A stretch of DNA of 64,000 nt from contig CAVUKD010000002.1 of assembly GCA_963741985.1 (NCBI GenBank), forward strand, positions 1-64,000, read 5' to 3'. Under the pieces are notes generated by a model that made no database searches, had not been told where the DNA came from, and worked only from the letters and a program-made list of their open reading frames with translations. Below are positions 36,279 to 44,563 of the stretch, one piece after another. Made by a program: the position numbers and the translations under genes. Each line of letters starts with the position of its first letter. Within the stretch, counting starts at the first letter, position 1. The DNA is from Cryomorpha sp963741985 (GTDB lineage: Bacteria; Bacteroidota; Bacteroidia; Flavobacteriales_D; Cryomorphaceae).

Positions 36279-38237
36279 ATGAAAAAAATTAATTATTTAA
36301 TTATTATGGCGATTGGGCTTGCTGCATTTGCGACAAGCTGTGGCCAACAAAAGGAAGGTGCCAAGCAAGGTGCTCTAAGTTCCAATGCTGCAGAAAGGGT
36401 GTATGTTAAACCCGGAGACCACGATGAATTTTATGCCTTCTTGTCTGGTGGATTCAGTGGCCAGTTGGCTGTTTATGGATTGCCGTCGGGGCGTCTTTTT
36501 AAGATAATTCCTGTTTTCTCACAAGACCCCGAGAAATCATATGGTTACAGTGAAGAGACTAAACCGATGTTAAACACTTCACATGGATTTATTCCATGGG
36601 ACGACTCTCACCACCCTGACATTTCACAAAGCAATGGTGAACTTGACGGACGCTGGGTTTTTATCAACGGAAACAATACCCCCCGAATCGCACGTATCGA
36701 TCTCACTTCTTTTGAAACAGCAGAGATACTCGAAATACCAAACAGCGCCGGTAACCACAGCTCTTCATTCGTTACTGAAAATACCGAGTACGTTGTAGCA
36801 GGAACGAGATTCTCAGTACCTTATCCACAGCGCGACATGCCGATTAAAGAGTACAAAGGTAATTTTAAAGGTGCCTTATCTTTTATTAAAGTAGATCCGG
36901 AAAACGGAAATATGAGTATCAAATTCCAGCTGATGATGCCCGGATTTGACTACGATCTTTCACACCCCGGCCGTGGCAAATCGCATGGATGGTTCTTCTT
37001 TACCACCTACAACACTGAAGAGGCTAATTCACTTTTGGAAGTCAATGCTTCACAAAATGACAAAGATTTTATCGCAGCCATCAACTGGAAGAAAATTGAA
37101 GAATATGTGAATAACGGCGGAGGCAAAATGGTGCCTGCCAACTATGCACACAATATGTATAGCGACGAAACACACCAAGCTACTTCGACCTTGGAAAAAG
37201 AAGTTCGGATAATCGACCCCGCAGAAGTGCCCGGAGCGATTTTCTTTCTACCTACACCAAAATCGCCTCACGGTTGCGACGTTGACCCAACAGGTGAATA
37301 CATCGTAGGTAATGGAAAACTTTCTGCTGACCTCACGGTACATTCGTTCACCAAAATGCTCGACGCTATCGAAAACAAAAAATTCGACGGGGAAGCATAC
37401 GGTATTCCAATTCTAAAATTCGAAGATGTATTAGCAGGGACCGTAAAACAAGCCGGACTTGGACCTCTCCATACAGAATTTGACGGAAAAGGAAACGCAT
37501 ATACCAGTTTCTTTATCTCTTCTGAAGTTGTAAAATGGAACGTGGGAACTTGGGAAGTAGAAGATCGACAACCTTGTTATTATTCTGTAGGTCACGTAAT
37601 GATTCCCGGTGGAAACTCGCGTAAACCTTTCGGCAAATACTTGGTAGCAATGAATAAAATCACCAAAGACCGCTACTTGCCAACTGGACCAGAAGTATGT
37701 CAATCAGCACAGCTTTATGATATTACCGGAGATAAAATGCAATTATTGCTCGACTTCCCGACTATCGGTGAACCCCACTACGGTGCAGGTATCCCTGCCG
37801 AGATGATAGCAAAAAATTCACGCAAGATTTACAAATTGAGCGAGAATAAAAATCCTTTTGCAACCATTGCTGATAGCGATGCACGCGTGGAACGAGATGG
37901 TAAAAATGTGCATGTATATATGACCATGATTCGAAGCCACTTCAACCCGGATAATATTGAAGGAATTAAAGTTGGAGATAAAGTCTTCTTTCATGTCACC
38001 AATCACGAACAAGATTATGATGTACCCCATGGTTTCGCAATGATAGGTGCGCGGAACTCCGAGCTGTTGATTATGCCTGGGCAAACGAAAACCATGACTT
38101 GGGAACCTACAAAAGAAGGAGTATGGCCATTCTACTGTACTGATTTCTGTTCGGCTCTTCATCAGGAAATGCAAGGATATGTCAGAGTATCTGCAGCTAA
38201 TTCGAATGTGCCGATGAGTTCATCACTAGGAGAGTAA
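36279..38237 (+). CDS. nosZ: Nitrous oxide reductase (clade II type)
   Basis: A 652-residue periplasmic copper enzyme that reduces N2O to N2. The N-terminus is a lipoprotein/Sec-type signal (MKKINYLIIMAIGLAAFATSC, Cys about 21) rather than a Tat signal, which marks clade II. The seven-bladed propeller carries the CuZ histidine regions (DDSHHPDISQSNGELDG, GNHSSSF, KSHGWFFFTTYN, KSPHGCDVDPTGEY, LGPLHTEFDGKGNAY, EPHYGAGIPAE). The C-terminal cupredoxin has the CuA motif YCTDFCSALHQEM (Cys620, Cys624, His628, Met631). All ligands appear intact, so the enzyme is likely functional. A hairpin follows before the membrane-protein gene. Confidence 0.97.
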   Translation: MKKINYLIIMAIGLAAFATSCGQQKEGAKQGALSSNAAERVYVKPGDHDEFYAFLSGGFSGQLAVYGLPSGRLFKIIPVFSQDPEKSYGYSEETKPMLNTSHGFIPWDDSHHPDISQSNGELDGRWVFINGNNTPRIARIDLTSFETAEILEIPNSAGNHSSSFVTENTEYVVAGTRFSVPYPQRDMPIKEYKGNFKGALSFIKVDPENGNMSIKFQLMMPGFDYDLSHPGRGKSHGWFFFTTYNTEEANSLLEVNASQNDKDFIAAINWKKIEEYVNNGGGKMVPANYAHNMYSDETHQATSTLEKEVRIIDPAEVPGAIFFLPTPKSPHGCDVDPTGEYIVGNGKLSADLTVHSFTKMLDAIENKKFDGEAYGIPILKFEDVLAGTVKQAGLGPLHTEFDGKGNAYTSFFISSEVVKWNVGTWEVEDRQPCYYSVGHVMIPGGNSRKPFGKYLVAMNKITKDRYLPTGPEVCQSAQLYDITGDKMQLLLDFPTIGEPHYGAGIPAEMIAKNSRKIYKLSENKNPFATIADSDARVERDGKNVHVYMTMIRSHFNPDNIEGIKVGDKVFFHVTNHEQDYDVPHGFAMIGARNSELLIMPGQTKTMTWEPTKEGVWPFYCTDFCSALHQEMQGYVRVSAANSNVPMSSSLGE

Positions 38238-38259
38238 GTAAAAGGTTAAATTGGAAAAG

Positions 38260-38305
38260 CAAAAAGTGGGTCGAGTCTTTAAAAGCCTTCCCGCTTTTTG
38301 TTTTT
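38260..38305 (+). terminator. Hairpin with T-run between nosZ and the downstream nos genes
   Basis: CAAAAAGTGGG (38260-38270) pairs with CCCGCTTTTTG (38290-38300), with one G-T pair, followed by five T. It could terminate or attenuate the cytochrome-nosZ transcript, leaving accessory genes expressed at a lower level, or stabilise the nosZ mRNA 3' end. Confidence 0.7.
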
Positions 38306-38324
38306 AAAACAAAAAAAGAACACC

Positions 38325-38972
38325 ATGAAAAAAGCAAGTATATTGATGATTGTCGGGTCCTTGTTATTATTGGGTTTGTTCAAGTTTCCACTCTGGAATA
38401 TCGAGTTGGGCGCCCCACAATATCCGGATCCGTTAGGAATGAATATTCACATTACCGGAATTCAAGGTGAAGAAGAATTTGACATTCAAAACATTGACGG
38501 GCTGAACCATTACATCGGGATGAAAACCATTCCCGAACCGGAAGAAATGTGGGAATTCAACATCTTCCCTACTGCCATACTTCTTATGGTGGCACTAGGC
38601 GTACTTTTGGGAATCCTTGGATTATTCGGTAAAGTGAGTGCCAATTGGTTTTTGATTTGGTTTATTCTCATGTCCGCCCTCGGAATTTATGGAATGTACG
38701 ATTTTAACCAATGGCTTATTGATTATGGAACCAACCTGAATCCAAATGCCATCATGAAAATGACCTTTCCCGATGGTTCACCAATGACGTATAAACCGCC
38801 ACTTTTTGGCCATCAAAAAATGCTGAATTTCGATGTTACATCTTTGCCGGCAATGGGTGGGTATATGATGTTTGTTGGAATGATGATGACATTAGCTGCC
38901 TTTCTGATTGGAAAAAAATTTAAAAGGAAAAACAATTCAATTGGTCACACTGCGGCAACTGCATTCGCCTAA
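38325..38972 (+). CDS. Nos-cluster membrane protein
   Basis: A 215-residue integral membrane protein with about four transmembrane segments: SILMIVGSLLLLGLFKF, IFPTAILLMVALGVLLGIL, NWFLIWFILMSALGIYGM and YMMFVGMMMTLAAFLIG. Between segments 1 and 2 is a periplasmic loop with GLNHYIGMKTIPEPEEMWEF, whose His and Met could bind metal. ATG 38325 is preferred over an upstream TTG. The position between nosZ and nosL-nosDFY suggests a role in copper handling or electron transfer to NosZ; I recognise it only as a protein of Bacteroidota-type nos clusters, so that role is inference. Confidence 0.75.
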   Translation: MKKASILMIVGSLLLLGLFKFPLWNIELGAPQYPDPLGMNIHITGIQGEEEFDIQNIDGLNHYIGMKTIPEPEEMWEFNIFPTAILLMVALGVLLGILGLFGKVSANWFLIWFILMSALGIYGMYDFNQWLIDYGTNLNPNAIMKMTFPDGSPMTYKPPLFGHQKMLNFDVTSLPAMGGYMMFVGMMMTLAAFLIGKKFKRKNNSIGHTAATAFA

Positions 38973-39205
38973 AAACAGAGTGGTTCTCTTTAGGTTTTTA
39001 GATATACAAAGAAGCTCTTGCCTCATTTGTTAGTATTTTCAATGGAAGACTCATACATTTTAACCGCTCCCATATGTGTTCCGTGCGGCCGAAGGTTAAT
39101 TGCTGAGACTACTGAGAAGTGCCTGCCAATAAGTAAATATTGAATCCGGCGGGGGTGCATGTAGGCAAAAAATGCAACTCCCTTCAATAAAAAAAATATA
39201 AAATA

Positions 39206-39658
39206 ATGACCAAAATTATCATAGCTTTTTCCTTTGCACTTTTGGTGCTAAGCTCCTGTAAAATAGAACCACAACCAATAGACTATGGCCATGAGAGCTG
39301 CCACTTTTGCAGCATGACGATTGTGGATAACCAGCACGCAGCCCAGATCGTCACTGATAAGGGCAAGCCATACAATTACGATAGCATTGAATGTATGGTC
39401 AATGACTTGAATAATGAAGGCCAGAGTCCCGGATCAATTTTTTCGGTAAGCGATTATCAAAATCCCGGCCATTTGATAGATGCCACCCATGCTTTCTACC
39501 TTCTCGGAAGCCAAATTCCCAGTCCAATGGGGGCCTTTCTTTCAGCTTCAAAAACCTTTGACGCGGCCCAGTCGATGCAAAGCGAGTACCAGGGTGAAAT
39601 CCTTGCTTGGGAGGAGCTCAAAACACGCGCTCAAAATAGCGATGAAGGAAAGCTATAA
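39206..39658 (+). CDS. nosL: NosL copper-binding lipoprotein
   Basis: A 150-residue lipoprotein with lipobox LVLSSCK (Cys18) and the Cu(I)-binding motif C-H-F-C-S-M (Cys32, Cys35, Met37), followed by YNYDSIECMVNDL, the usual NosL fold. NosL delivers copper to the NosDFY system for assembly of the CuZ site. The gene starts 37 bp before nosD and about 230 bp after the previous membrane-protein gene; the gap holds no other gene. Confidence 0.92.
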   Translation: MTKIIIAFSFALLVLSSCKIEPQPIDYGHESCHFCSMTIVDNQHAAQIVTDKGKPYNYDSIECMVNDLNNEGQSPGSIFSVSDYQNPGHLIDATHAFYLLGSQIPSPMGAFLSASKTFDAAQSMQSEYQGEILAWEELKTRAQNSDEGKL

Positions 39659-39694
39659 TCGTTCACTGCCGTTTTTCAATTAACTTCGCCACTT

Positions 39695-40969
39695 ATGTTT
39701 CGGTATATCAAAAAATATAAATGCCGGTATGGAAAAATTACCGCTCTATGCCTCACATTAGTTTTTTTGAGCATCAGCAGTATAGCGCTTGCCACCACTA
39801 TTAAAGTATGCCAAACATGCACATCGAAAACAATTCAAACCGCCATTGATGGTGCGAAACCTTTCGATACCATTCTGATTAAAGAAGGCACCTACCACGA
39901 ATTCAATCTAATCGTTGATAAGCCCTTAACCATTTTGGGCGAGAACCTACCGGTAATTGACGGTCGCGATAAGGGCGAAATATTCAAAATCGTTTCGGAC
40001 AGCGTCACAATCGACGGCTTGAAAATAATAAATGTCGGTACGAGCTACACTTCAGATTATGCAGCTGTAAGGGTAGTCAACTCTTCCGATTTCGTCATAA
40101 AAAACTTGGTTCTCGAGAAGCTTTTCTTCGGTATTTATCTGGAGAAATCGCGAAATGGAAAAGTACTCTACAATACTATACAGGGCGATGCCTTGGAAGA
40201 GTACAACTCAGGTAACGGCATCCAGCTTTGGTATTGCAAACATATTGAAGTTCGCGGCAACAAAGTGAGCCAGGTGCGGGATGGCATTTATCTCGAATTT
40301 TCAGATTTTATCGAAATCAGCGAAAATTACAGTAAGAATAATGTGCGTTATGGGCTACATTTTATGTTTTCGAACGATGATACGTATACCAAAAACACTT
40401 TTGAAAATAATGGGGCAGGAGTGGCTGTAATGTTTTCAAAACAGATAAAAATGATTGGAAATAGCTTTCGTAAAAACTGGGGTTCGGCTGCTTTTGGCCT
40501 CTTGCTCAAGGAAATAAACGATTCTGAAATTACCGGCAATACTTTTGAGGAAAACACGGTGGGAATCAATATTGAAGGGTCAAACCGGATTGCATATAGT
40601 AAGAATATTTTTTCCAATAACGGATGGGCCATCAAGGTGCGTGGAGCCTGTTACACCAATTCGTTTGTCAACAATAATTTCCTTTACAACTCCTTTGATA
40701 TTTCCTACAACAGCAACCTGAATGACAATACTTTCAACCGGAACTACTGGAGTAGCTATACGGGCTATGATCTTGATAAAGATGGAATCGGCGATGTACC
40801 TTACCGACCGGTAAAACTCTTTTCGTATATCGTAAACCGCAGCCCGGAAACGATCGTTTTGCTGCGCAGCCTTTTTATGGATTTAATTGATTTTTCGGAA
40901 CGAATTTCACCGGTCTTTACCCCCGACAATTTATTCGACGAGTCGCCACTAATGAAACCATTTAGATGA
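39695..40969 (+). CDS. nosD: NosD periplasmic copper-maturation protein
   Basis: A 424-residue right-handed beta-helix protein with an N-terminal signal (about 18-35) and CASH-type repeats (for example IQTAIDGAKPFDTILIKEGTY, NSSDFVIKNLVLEKLFFGIY, GNGIQLWYCKHIEVRGN). It ends with the NosD-specific NYWSSYTGYDLDKDGIGDVPYRP. It acts in the periplasm with the NosFY ABC transporter to build the CuZ centre of NosZ. Its stop codon overlaps the start of nosF (ATGA), so the genes are translationally coupled. Confidence 0.94.
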   Translation: MFRYIKKYKCRYGKITALCLTLVFLSISSIALATTIKVCQTCTSKTIQTAIDGAKPFDTILIKEGTYHEFNLIVDKPLTILGENLPVIDGRDKGEIFKIVSDSVTIDGLKIINVGTSYTSDYAAVRVVNSSDFVIKNLVLEKLFFGIYLEKSRNGKVLYNTIQGDALEEYNSGNGIQLWYCKHIEVRGNKVSQVRDGIYLEFSDFIEISENYSKNNVRYGLHFMFSNDDTYTKNTFENNGAGVAVMFSKQIKMIGNSFRKNWGSAAFGLLLKEINDSEITGNTFEENTVGINIEGSNRIAYSKNIFSNNGWAIKVRGACYTNSFVNNNFLYNSFDISYNSNLNDNTFNRNYWSSYTGYDLDKDGIGDVPYRPVKLFSYIVNRSPETIVLLRSLFMDLIDFSERISPVFTPDNLFDESPLMKPFR

Positions 40970-41670
40970 TTAAAATTGAAAATCTTGAAAAAAAATTTGG
41001 GAGCAATCAGGTACTGCACGATCTGGATTTGGAAATATCCGGAGGAGGCATTTTTGCCGTACTCGGGCCCAATGGTTCTGGAAAAACAACGCTTATAAAA
41101 AGCATTCTTGGAATGGTAGTTCCCAACAAAGGAAATATCATCTTAGATGGTCAAAACATCAAAAATCAATGGGAATACCGGCAGAAAATAAACTATCTGC
41201 CCCAGATTGCTAACTTTCCGGGCAACCTGAAAGTGAGTGAATTAATCCGTATGATTCAGGACTTGCGACAAAAGCCAAGCAATCCTGATGCGCTGGTTGC
41301 ACTGTTTGGAATTGAATCATTTCTGGATAAAAAATTGACCAATCTTTCGGGAGGCACACGCCAAAAAGTAAATCTGGTTTTGACCTTTATGTTTGATAGT
41401 CCGCTGTTGATTTTGGATGAGCCGACCACCGGCCTCGACCCGGCGTCACTTATCCGATTAAAAAATCTAATCGAAGCTGAAAAGGCCAAAGGCAAAACTA
41501 TTCTCGTAACATCTCATATCATGCAATTTGTCGAAGAAATCGCCGATGAAATTGTGTATTTGCTCGAAGGCAAAATTTATTTTAAGGGAAGTATTGCCAT
41601 GCTCAAAACCCAAACCGGTGAAGCAAATTTTGAACACGCCATAGCAGAAATATCTATCCAAAATGTTTAA
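40966..41670 (+). CDS. nosF: NosF ABC transporter ATP-binding protein
   Basis: A 234-residue ATPase with Walker A LGPNGSGKTTL near 33, signature LSGGTRQKVNLVL near 128, Walker B LLILDEPTTGLDP near 148 and switch His in VTSHIM. It overlaps nosD by 4 bp and nosY by 8 bp. With NosY and NosD it forms the NosDFY complex needed for CuZ maturation of nitrous oxide reductase. Confidence 0.94.
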   Translation: MIKIENLEKKFGSNQVLHDLDLEISGGGIFAVLGPNGSGKTTLIKSILGMVVPNKGNIILDGQNIKNQWEYRQKINYLPQIANFPGNLKVSELIRMIQDLRQKPSNPDALVALFGIESFLDKKLTNLSGGTRQKVNLVLTFMFDSPLLILDEPTTGLDPASLIRLKNLIEAEKAKGKTILVTSHIMQFVEEIADEIVYLLEGKIYFKGSIAMLKTQTGEANFEHAIAEISIQNV

Positions 41671-42445
41671 GATACTTAAATACAGCTTTTACGACCTAAT
41701 ACGAAGCCGCTGGAGCTACGTTTATTTTGCGTTTTACCTCGCCCTTGGATTTGTGCTTTTGTTTTTAAACAACGACCTCTCCAAAGCGGTAATTACCTTG
41801 ATGAACGTCATCATCGTGTTGGTACCACTCATCGGAACTATCTTCGGAGTAATGTATTTCTACAACTCCAAAGAGTTCACCGAATTACTTTTGGCTCAGC
41901 CGCTTAAACGATCCACCATTTTCCTCGGACAATACTTTGGAGTAGCAGGCTCATTGAGTCTTAGTCTGGTTTTAGGGCTCGGTATTCCCTTTGTTTTGTA
42001 CGGACTTTTTGAAAGCGATGCCATCTGGAATTTCGGACTCTTGCTCGTCACCGGTGCCTTCCTCACCTTGATTTTTACTGCTTTGGCTTTTAATATCGCG
42101 CTTCGCAACGAAAACAAGATCAAAGGATTTGGCTACGCAGTATTGATGTGGCTCTTCCTCGCCGTCATTTACGACGGGTTGTTTTTGCTTTCGCTAATGG
42201 TGTTTGAAGAATACCCGCTGGATAAGTTTTCGCTGATTGCCACTATGTTCAATCCCATTGACTTGTCTCGAATTCTCATCCTTCTAAAACTCGATATCTC
42301 CGCACTTTTGGGATATACAGGGGCTATTTTCAAAAAATTCTTCGGCACCCATTTAGGGTTTTTTGTTTCGCTGGGGGTTTTGATTCTCTGGACAATTATT
42401 CCAGTGTTTTTGCTCGCTCGTAAATCCAAGCGGAAGGATTTTTGA
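41663..42445 (+). CDS. nosY: NosY ABC transporter permease
   Basis: A 260-residue ABC-2-type permease with about six transmembrane segments. The family segment YNSKEFTELLLAQPLKRSTIFLGQYFG near 70 contacts the ATPase, and a basic tail (RKSKRKDF) ends the protein. It overlaps nosF by 8 bp and is the last gene of the nos transcription unit; the next gene is convergent. Confidence 0.92.
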   Translation: MFKILKYSFYDLIRSRWSYVYFAFYLALGFVLLFLNNDLSKAVITLMNVIIVLVPLIGTIFGVMYFYNSKEFTELLLAQPLKRSTIFLGQYFGVAGSLSLSLVLGLGIPFVLYGLFESDAIWNFGLLLVTGAFLTLIFTALAFNIALRNENKIKGFGYAVLMWLFLAVIYDGLFLLSLMVFEEYPLDKFSLIATMFNPIDLSRILILLKLDISALLGYTGAIFKKFFGTHLGFFVSLGVLILWTIIPVFLLARKSKRKDF

Positions 42446-42500
42446 TTGAGCAACTAAGGAATTAAGAAACACGCTTAAGATTTTCTCAAAAAACCTTAAC

Positions 42501-43029
42501 TTATTTCATTTCCTTCTTCATTTGCTCTAGGATCATTTCTTTCCTGTTGTCTCTGCCCTCTTTGAAGGTTTTATACATTGTCCCCATTTTAGACAGATAC
42601 AATTCGGGATTAGAAGCTCCCCTGTGACATACTACACAGTTTATCACAAACACCTGATCAGGCTTTGGATCTGGAAAGTGAGGCTGAAAGTAGTTCGCAT
42701 TAATTTCATTCGTCATTTTAATCATTCCACGTGCAATTTCCTTTTCAATTTTGTCATCGCTAGCGAAATCCAATCTCTCTGGATTATCTTTTTTGGGTGT
42801 GTGGCAATATTCGCATTCCACGCTTAAGGCATTCTCGTAGCCATGCATGAGATACATCAGGCTGTCTTTAGAAATGTCTTGCGGAAGTACCTTCAGGTTT
42901 TTCCATTTATGTTCTTGCACATTACTATCAGTTGCAGTGGTTTCGGGGGTAAATCCATAAAATTGGGATACGAAAATGATAACTCCTAATGCAAAAAGTA
43001 CCGAAATTGATTTTTTTTTTGATTTTCAT
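42501..43029 (-). CDS. Diheme-type cytochrome c, frame interrupted by an A10 tract near the start
   Basis: The uninterrupted frame covers 42501-42920 (139 residues from a GTG) and has two heme motifs, CEYCH and CVVCH, with DKIEKEIARGMIKMTNEINA between them, as in the photosynthetic reaction-centre cytochrome-like family. The same frame upstream still encodes a good signal peptide (SISVLFALGVIIFVSQFYG) but lacks a start codon. The proper ATG lies at 43029 in another frame, ATGAAAATC followed by ten A (minus strand; T10 at 43011-43020). Nine A would give an uninterrupted 175-residue periplasmic protein. So either the tract is slippery or phase-variable, or the base count is a sequencing error. 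It converges with nosY. Confidence 0.75.
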
Positions 43030-43140
43030 GATTGCTGCAATTTAAAATGTGTTGGAAATTTGAAGGTACAGAAAAATAATTTGGGTAAAGGATTCAAAAT
43101 ACTACTTGAAGCAATGTCTTCAAACTTCCCTCAGTCCTTT

Positions 43141-43148
43141 TATCTTTG
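43141..43148 (+). promoter_or_regulatory. -7 element TATCTTTG for the 404-residue membrane protein
   Basis: A perfect TAnnTTTG element lies 19 bp before the ATG at 43168. No Crp/Fnr-like dyad is seen at the 29.5-bp position here. Confidence 0.55.
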
Positions 43149-43167
43149 CCCCTATTGAAATTGAAGT

Positions 43168-44382
43168 ATGATTTTCCCAAAAATAAGCACAAAGTTACAC
43201 GCCAAAACCGCCCTCACCTATTTCGCCATAGCGGCTACATTGGGATTGCTACTTCGCGTTTATTTCACCACATCGCTGCCTTTCAATTTCCGGTACGTTG
43301 TACACGCCCATTCTCACACCGCACTACTCGGCTGGATTTATATGGGATTGACCACAATTCTATTTCATCTTTTCCAAAATAAACCCGACCTCGAACCCAA
43401 ATACCGCAAGATCTTTTGGTTCACTCAACTCACTCTTATGGGTATGCTTCTCACCTTTCCATTTCAGGGTTATGGTTTGTACTCCATTATTTTTTCGACA
43501 CTATTTCTTGTTGCCTCTTATTGGTTTACAGGATTTTTCATTAGAAATATTCCCAAAGCCTCAAAAGCAACCTATACATACAAATGCTTTCGGGTGGCAC
43601 TGATTTATCTCGTGATATCCACCATCGGCCCGTGGACCATGGGTTATGTCATGTCGGTACTCGGGCCAACCTCCATCTGGTATCGCATTGTGATTTATTT
43701 CTACCTGCATTTCCAGTACAACGGCTGGATGGTTATGGCACTTGTGGGCTTTCTTTTTTACGTTATTGAAAACCGAAATATTCCTGTATCATCCAAAAAT
43801 TTCAGGGCCTTCTTTTGGTTTATGAATCTCGGAATTGTCCTCACTTTCTTCCTCTCCGTTCTTTGGACAAGTCCACACATCATCTTTTACGTTTTTAGCG
43901 GAATCGGAGCCATTTTTCAAATTGTTGCATTCGGCCTTCTGGCCAAAATTTCCGGAAGAATATTTCACAAATCGTCTGGAATATTTACCGATTTTCAGTT
44001 GCAAATACTAAAAACCGTTAGTCTACTCTGGGCCATAAAACTCGTACTTGAACTACTGGCCTCGTTTCCCTATTTTGCCAATCTTTCTTCTACTGTTCTC
44101 GATTTTACCATCGGCTACCTACATTGGACTTTCCTCGGGGTGATAACCCTTTCAATTTTTCTGTTTTTCGAATTTTTCAATATTCAGCGTATTCCGCGAA
44201 AAGCGTATTGGCTGTACCTCTTTGGATTTGTGACCACCGAAGCACTTATTTTCGGAAAAGGATTGGCCACATGGCTACACTTGGAATTGTTTAGCAGTTA
44301 TTTTCTCGTTTTGGCGGTTTTGAGTGCTGCTTTTCCTTTAGCGATTTATTTTTTTATGATTGCACCGAAGCCGATGGAATGA
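43168..44382 (+). CDS. Polytopic membrane protein, possibly related to heme-copper oxidase subunit I
   Basis: A 404-residue protein with about eleven or twelve transmembrane segments. Conserved-looking histidines lie in the membrane part: YVVHAHSHTALLGWIYMG near 43-60 and YFYLHFQYNGWMVMALVG near 180. The spacing of a histidine in helix 2 and one in a later H-F-Q helix recalls the heme ligands of subunit I-like proteins (NorB/CcoN), but the copper-site histidine pair is not evident and the protein is shorter. It could be a diverged heme protein of the NnrS or oxidase type. The neighbourhood (nos genes, cytochromes, a thioredoxin-like protein) supports a respiratory role. The function is unproven. 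Confidence 0.65.
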   Translation: MIFPKISTKLHAKTALTYFAIAATLGLLLRVYFTTSLPFNFRYVVHAHSHTALLGWIYMGLTTILFHLFQNKPDLEPKYRKIFWFTQLTLMGMLLTFPFQGYGLYSIIFSTLFLVASYWFTGFFIRNIPKASKATYTYKCFRVALIYLVISTIGPWTMGYVMSVLGPTSIWYRIVIYFYLHFQYNGWMVMALVGFLFYVIENRNIPVSSKNFRAFFWFMNLGIVLTFFLSVLWTSPHIIFYVFSGIGAIFQIVAFGLLAKISGRIFHKSSGIFTDFQLQILKTVSLLWAIKLVLELLASFPYFANLSSTVLDFTIGYLHWTFLGVITLSIFLFFEFFNIQRIPRKAYWLYLFGFVTTEALIFGKGLATWLHLELFSSYFLVLAVLSAAFPLAIYFFMIAPKPME

Positions 44383-44405
44383 GCATTTATATTCGATAGG
44401 AAACC

Positions 44406-44448
44406 TGACCGAAATCATTTCCTAGCGGTCACTCGCTTCATACCTTTG
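44406..44448 (+). promoter_or_regulatory. Crp/Fnr-like site and -7 element for the thioredoxin-like gene
   Basis: TGAC-CGAA-ATCA (44406-44417) is centred 29.5 bp upstream of TACCTTTG (44441-44448), the same geometry as at hemN, nos and usp. Confidence 0.72.
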
Positions 44449-44500
44449 TGCCTTCAAATCGCATCCTTCGGGAAATAGGTTAAAAGCACCCTACTGCGTC

Positions 44501-44563
44501 ATGAAAGAGAAAAACAGGGTGAAACTCACTCTCAACGAAAAGTCAAATTCTTTATCGATATGA
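44501..44563 (+). CDS. Possible 20-residue leader peptide
   Basis: ATG at 44501 opens a 20-codon frame (MKEKNRVKLTLNEKSNSLSI) whose TGA overlaps the ATG of the thioredoxin-like gene (ATGA at 44560). Such overlap is typical of translational coupling. Nothing else supports it, and the composition is simply charged, so it may be chance. Confidence 0.3.
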   Translation: MKEKNRVKLTLNEKSNSLSI

